From the NCBI GenBank assembly GCA_017525035.1, contig JAFXTH010000020.1:1-46080 (forward strand): 46,080 nt of DNA, read 5' to 3'. Shown in pieces: positions 42,498 to 46,080 of the stretch. Position 1 is the stretch's first letter. Each line of letters opens with the position of its first letter. The notes beneath the pieces are model-generated. The model searched no databases, was not told the DNA's origin, and saw only the letters and a list, made by a program, of their open reading frames with translations. The position numbers and the translations under genes were made by a program. The DNA comes from Bacilli bacterium. GTDB taxonomy: Bacteria > Bacillota_I > Bacilli_A > RF39 > UBA660.

Positions 42498-43667
42498 CTA
42501 TTTCAATATTGAACTTAACACTGATGTCAATGTGCCTTGAGAACAACTTGCAAGAAGTTCTGCATATGTAGCAGTTCTTGCCAATCTATCAGCACTCTTT
42601 AACATCTCACCAGCATAAGCTTTTTCAGTTAATAATTCGTTATATGGTATATCAGTTAAATCAGAAATTGTATCAACTTGATCTCTTATTACATCCATAC
42701 TTAAATCATCTATTTCAGTATCTGCACCATCATATATATCTAATATCTTAGTTTGAACATTTCCTTCTGTGAACTTAGCTGTTATAGTAGGAATAACTTT
42801 TAACGCAGTTAAACTTTCCTTTAATACTTTGCTGTAAGTCTCTTTAGAAATCAAATCAGTAAGTGTTGTATTATTCTTAGATGCAATACTTGTTAAGTAA
42901 GTCTTTAATACTTCTGATGTATCTTGATCAATTCCCCAAGCATCAGGTATTTGACCATTTAATAATTTCTTAAGAGCTATAACAAGAGCTTCACTTGAAC
43001 CTTGTTCAATAAGTGTTCTAACTTCTTTAGGAATATTCATATTTTTTAATAGAGCTTCTTTAATCTTATCTTTAAATGCATCGTTTGAAAGTAATCCATC
43101 AATTGTTGTATTATTAGCTGTTGCTAATGTATTTAATGTAGAAACAACTTCTGATAAATCACTCATAGACATTGTCTTAAACTTAGCAGCTTGATCTTCA
43201 GAATTATCTGGAAGAGGTTCTGTAGCTGGCTCTGTTTCAGGATCAGTTTGAACTTCTGTAGGTGCTTCTGTTTTCTTTTCATCATCATGATGAGTACCAC
43301 CAGGAGGGTATGTTCCTGTTCCAGGAGGTTTTTCAGTAGTAGCTTCAGTATCTTTCTCTTTACCAGGTAAAAGACCTAATATTGTTTCATCAGTTTTCTT
43401 TAAATCATCAAAATAGTTATTAGCATTAGTAACAGCAGTCTTTATGCTAGTAACTAATTCCTCCATAGAAGTATCAAATTTAGGAGGAAAACCGCTACTT
43501 AATCTATCTATTTCTTCTAAAGCTTTTAAAGTAGGCTCATCAGCTGCTTTTGGTACTGCACCTTGAAACTCACTAATTGTTTTATTCCATTCATCAGTAA
43601 GTGCATACGCAGTTTCAAAATTAACTGTAGTATAATCCTTCTTTTCTATGGTTTTGTAATCTGCCAT
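42498..43667 (-). CDS. Putative type VII secretion substrate with helical repeats and Thr/Glu/Pro linker
   Basis: From ATG 43667 (GAGGTG upstream; the GTG nine bases earlier is inside the ribosome binding site) it has 389 residues. The N-terminal part (about 10-95) is helical (TDEWNKTISEF, FDTSMEELVTSIKTAVTN) and WXG/LXG-like in pattern, though no WXG is visible. A Thr/Pro/Glu linker lies at about 100-155. Then come three helical repeats of about 90 residues with the recurring NNTTIDGLLSNDAFKDKIKE / NNTTLTDLISKETYSKVLKE / IPYNELLTEKAYAGEMLKS signature. It is first in the WXG100 operon with its own promoter. A substrate or chaperone of the export system is likely; enzyme activity is not visible. 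Confidence 0.75.
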   Translation of the reverse strand: MADYKTIEKKDYTTVNFETAYALTDEWNKTISEFQGAVPKAADEPTLKALEEIDRLSSGFPPKFDTSMEELVTSIKTAVTNANNYFDDLKKTDETILGLLPGKEKDTEATTEKPPGTGTYPPGGTHHDDEKKTEAPTEVQTDPETEPATEPLPDNSEDQAAKFKTMSMSDLSEVVSTLNTLATANNTTIDGLLSNDAFKDKIKEALLKNMNIPKEVRTLIEQGSSEALVIALKKLLNGQIPDAWGIDQDTSEVLKTYLTSIASKNNTTLTDLISKETYSKVLKESLTALKVIPTITAKFTEGNVQTKILDIYDGADTEIDDLSMDVIRDQVDTISDLTDIPYNELLTEKAYAGEMLKSADRLARTATYAELLASCSQGTLTSVLSSILK

Positions 43668-43696
43668 AATAGTCACCTCTTACGCTCTACTATACA

Positions 43697-43725
43697 ATTA
43701 TAGTTTATAATAAATTCCTTTTCAA
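43697..43725 (-). promoter_or_regulatory. Promoter for the WXG100 operon
   Basis: TTGAAA (43720-43725), a 17-bp spacer and a perfect TATAAT (43697-43702) on the minus strand, about 30 bases upstream of the GAGGTG at the 42498 gene. Confidence 0.7.
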
Positions 43726-43744
43726 TTCAAGAAAAAATTGATGT

Positions 43745-46080
43745 TTAAATAAAATAATTATTACTGCTTAATGGCTCATCATATTCTTGTCTGCTGCCAT
43801 CTTCATATACTGCAACAACGTGAACATGGTCAATTTCACCACGTGCATCTCTTATATATTCTCTATAATATCTTACTTTATCATTATTTACTTTATCCTC
43901 TACTGTAGCACTAATTACTTCACCCTTATCATTATATTGATATTCAGTACGTATTTCATGAATTGTTGTTGAATTATTGTTTTCATCTACAAGTTCAATG
44001 TACTCATATGTATCAGTAATTTTTTCTCCATCATATGTTGCATTATAATCTGAATAACCACCATTATCATATTTTTCACTTTTAGTGATTAAATATCCAT
44101 CTTGATATTCTTTTTCATATTCTACTGTTGCTGTATCATACATTACTTTTCCACTTTCAGTATAAGTACCTTTATCACCATCAACATATTCTCTATCAGT
44201 AATTTCCAAGCTTCCGTCTGTGCGAGTAGCTGTTGTATGTGATTTTTCTATTTTTCCATCAGTATATGTATGTTCGGTAACAAATGCAGTATCATCACTA
44301 TTCTTTCCAGTAACTAATTCTGATACTAATTCATCATCCTCATAAGTATACATTGATTCTGATTGCATTTTTTCATTGCCATCTTTATCAACAACTATAC
44401 ATTTCCCTTTTACAGCTTTATTATTTTCATATTTAACAGTTGACGTTGTAGTAGTACCATTTTTTGATATTTCAACGTCTTTAGTTAACTCAAGTTCATG
44501 GTTAGCATTATACTTTGATTTACTACTAGCTACTAATCCATCATCCTCATATCTATTTGTTCCTTCTATATAGTAAGGCTCTTTAGTATCAGTACCAGCT
44601 GTTGATTGTTTGAATGTTTCAGTTTTAACTTTACCATTTGACTCACTGTGACTTTCATATGTACTTCCATCTTTATATGTTGCAGTTTGATCTACAGTTT
44701 CTTTTGTTCCACGTTTTACTGTATGTGTTTTCCACAAACTACCATCATTTTGTTTTCTAGTTTCATCGGTTGTTTTTACACCATTCTCCATTTTACTAGT
44801 TGTGTCTATATATGTACCATCTTTATAATTTCTTCTTTCCTTATCTTCAACAGGATCTCCAGAAGTATTATAAACTGTAGTTTTTTTCAAAGTAAATTCA
44901 TTTGTTTCATCAGTAACATCCACTGTTCTTCCTGTATCATGATAAGTTGTTGTTTTAGTTGATACATATCCAGTATCTAAATGGTGAACCTTTTCTTCTT
45001 CTTTAGTAGCTGCACCACGATTATCATATGTAGTTTTAGTAGATTTTGCATATGTTCCTGCTTTATCTTTTTCAACAACCTGCTGAGTGGCAACTTCACC
45101 CTTATAATAAACGCTATCAGTAGTAACTGTTTTAGTCTGATCAGTTTTAACAGTATGTGATTCAGTTATTCTATCACCATCATATTTATTAGTAGTTTCT
45201 TCGCTTGTTATTACTTCTCCCGTGTTCTTAGAAGTTGTTACCATAGTTTCCTTTACGGTATTTCCGTTTATTGCTACAGTTTTGTGGTAGTAATTATCAT
45301 CCGGACCAGTTTTGTCATCCATTACAGATGTAACTACCTCAGTACCATCAGTCAATACTTTTACTTCTTCGCTACCAATAGTATTACCATCCATATCTTC
45401 AATTGGTGTTGTTGTAACGCTTGCTACAATTGTAGGATCATTATTTTTATAATTATTTATTGCCTCTTCTATTTGATCTTTAGTAAATCCAGCATCCTTC
45501 AATTTCTTTCTTAAAGCCTTTTCTCCTTCTTCAGTATCTAAAGATTCTCCATCTTGCATTACTTCTTGGACAGCTTGAACAACTTTCTCATTTCTCTTTC
45601 CCGCAGCAACTGCATCTACACTTTCACGGCTTTCTTTACGTTTCTTAGTATATGCTTCAACTGCTGCTGTTATTTCAGTCTCTGTTAACCCTTGTTCTTT
45701 TAATTTCTCTGCCAATTTCTTAGTAAATTCATCTGAATCAGGGTCTACTCCTTCCACTGCTAAATCACCGATAGCGGCATTAGTCTTACTTTCAATCTCT
45801 TTCTTTCTTGCTGCTGCTACAGCTTCTTCTGTTTCATCTATCTTTTCTTCTTCTTTTTCTTTTGCTACTTCGTTTTCTTCTAGTGGCTTTTCTACAAAGT
45901 CTCCTTCGTACTTAGTTTTTAAATCTCCAAAAAATACCAAAGGATCTGTTATTGGTTTATATATATTCGAATCTACTTCATTCTTTGCAAAATCATATGC
46001 TGAAAAATATGCCTTTACTTGATCTACCCATGTATTTGCTTGTTCTTGTAATTCTGGTATTGCTTTTTCAAATATGAAGA
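43745..46080 (-). CDS. Large repeat-rich protein of the WXG100 cluster (partial at right edge)
   Basis: The open frame runs from base 46080 to the stop at 43745 (about 778 codons seen); a TTG at 45940 is not a real start because the frame stays open upstream with helical sequence (FEKAIPELQEQANTWVDQ, then FSAYDFAKNEVDSNIYKP). Next is an acidic/basic helical part with two copies of a roughly 50-residue unit: AIGDLAVEGVDPDSDEFTKK...LTETEITAAVEAY and AVQEVMQDGESLDTEEGEKA...FTKDQIEEAINNY. The last 550 residues consist of short beta repeats with recurring Y-x-D-G/N and T-x-x-T patterns (YKDGTYIDTTS, YEDDGLVASSK), like RHS/YD or MORN-type surface repeats. No catalytic motif or C-terminal toxin domain is visible. 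A surface or secreted protein is likely. Confidence 0.7.
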   Translation of the reverse strand, partial: FIFEKAIPELQEQANTWVDQVKAYFSAYDFAKNEVDSNIYKPITDPLVFFGDLKTKYEGDFVEKPLEENEVAKEKEEEKIDETEEAVAAARKKEIESKTNAAIGDLAVEGVDPDSDEFTKKLAEKLKEQGLTETEITAAVEAYTKKRKESRESVDAVAAGKRNEKVVQAVQEVMQDGESLDTEEGEKALRKKLKDAGFTKDQIEEAINNYKNNDPTIVASVTTTPIEDMDGNTIGSEEVKVLTDGTEVVTSVMDDKTGPDDNYYHKTVAINGNTVKETMVTTSKNTGEVITSEETTNKYDGDRITESHTVKTDQTKTVTTDSVYYKGEVATQQVVEKDKAGTYAKSTKTTYDNRGAATKEEEKVHHLDTGYVSTKTTTYHDTGRTVDVTDETNEFTLKKTTVYNTSGDPVEDKERRNYKDGTYIDTTSKMENGVKTTDETRKQNDGSLWKTHTVKRGTKETVDQTATYKDGSTYESHSESNGKVKTETFKQSTAGTDTKEPYYIEGTNRYEDDGLVASSKSKYNANHELELTKDVEISKNGTTTTSTVKYENNKAVKGKCIVVDKDGNEKMQSESMYTYEDDELVSELVTGKNSDDTAFVTEHTYTDGKIEKSHTTATRTDGSLEITDREYVDGDKGTYTESGKVMYDTATVEYEKEYQDGYLITKSEKYDNGGYSDYNATYDGEKITDTYEYIELVDENNNSTTIHEIRTEYQYNDKGEVISATVEDKVNNDKVRYYREYIRDARGEIDHVHVVAVYEDGSRQEYDEPLSSNNYFI

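Noticed and set aside
45940..45942. TTG start for the giant repeat protein
   Set aside because: The same frame stays open with plausible helical sequence up to the window edge and no ribosome binding site precedes the TTG.
1..46080. Genetic code 4 (TGA as Trp), as in Mollicutes
   Set aside because: TGA ends genes at clean operon overlaps (for example 31370-31373) and Trp positions in conserved motifs use TGG.

Overview
The window is AT-rich (clearly below 35% G+C by eye), uses the standard bacterial code (TGA is a real stop, e.g. the ATGA overlap at 31370-31373; Trp is TGG), has strong AGGAGG-type ribosome binding sites and compact operons, and encodes cell-wall synthesis. This points to a low-GC Firmicute/Bacilli lineage that still makes peptidoglycan, most likely an uncultured host-associated relative of the Erysipelotrichales/RF39 groups (inference from style and gene content only). 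I found no rRNA, tRNA, CRISPR array or transposase, and no gene-free stretch longer than 300 bases.

Layout. (1) 1-6007: a membrane-anchored XRE regulator cut by the window edge, a 47-codon small gene, then wall-synthesis genes: an ftsW/spoVE-type gene that stops abruptly at its conserved GPG motif, mraY, and a PASTA-bearing class B PBP. A divergent ABC-2 transporter pair sits between mraY and the PBP gene. (2) 6040-13893: a minus-strand operon with a good promoter at 13865-13893 and a terminator at 6040-6066. It holds two small TasA/camelysin-like proteins, a Asn/Gly-rich membrane-anchored protein, a SipW-type signal peptidase, and a 1780-residue surface protein with seven InlB-type repeats, a beta-helix and a C-terminal tyrosine-phosphatase domain (CX5R). 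Three proteins share a Y-x-I-x-R signal-peptide border, so they look like SipW clients. (3) 13912-24964: a surface-glycan locus, all minus: metallophosphoesterase, flippase, four GT2-type transferases, DUF2304 protein, two polytopic GT-C-like membrane proteins and a LicD-type transferase. (4) 25059-26795: a plus-strand HerA/DUF853-type ATPase with a long charged coiled coil. (5) 26797-32020: a three-gene operon of secreted or anchored Cys-rich proteins of unknown function, including two tandem paralogues. (6) 32110-41739: aquaporin, RlmI-type rRNA methyltransferase, chagasin-like lipoprotein, three zinc-ribbon single-pass membrane proteins with Asn-rich linkers, VanZ, RluA-type pseudouridine synthase, a GT-C-like protein, a hemolysin-III protein and an unknown anchored protein. 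(7) 41797-46080: a type VII secretion substrate cluster: two WXG100 proteins, a helical-repeat protein, and a large repeat-rich protein that runs off the right edge.

Common theme: most of the window builds or decorates the cell surface (wall, SipW/TasA-like matrix, glycan, Cys-rich surface proteins, WXG100 export). The best candidate for an undescribed system is the SipW/TasA-like operon that ends in a giant adhesin carrying a tyrosine-phosphatase domain. Next are the Cys-rich three-gene operon and the WXG100 cluster.
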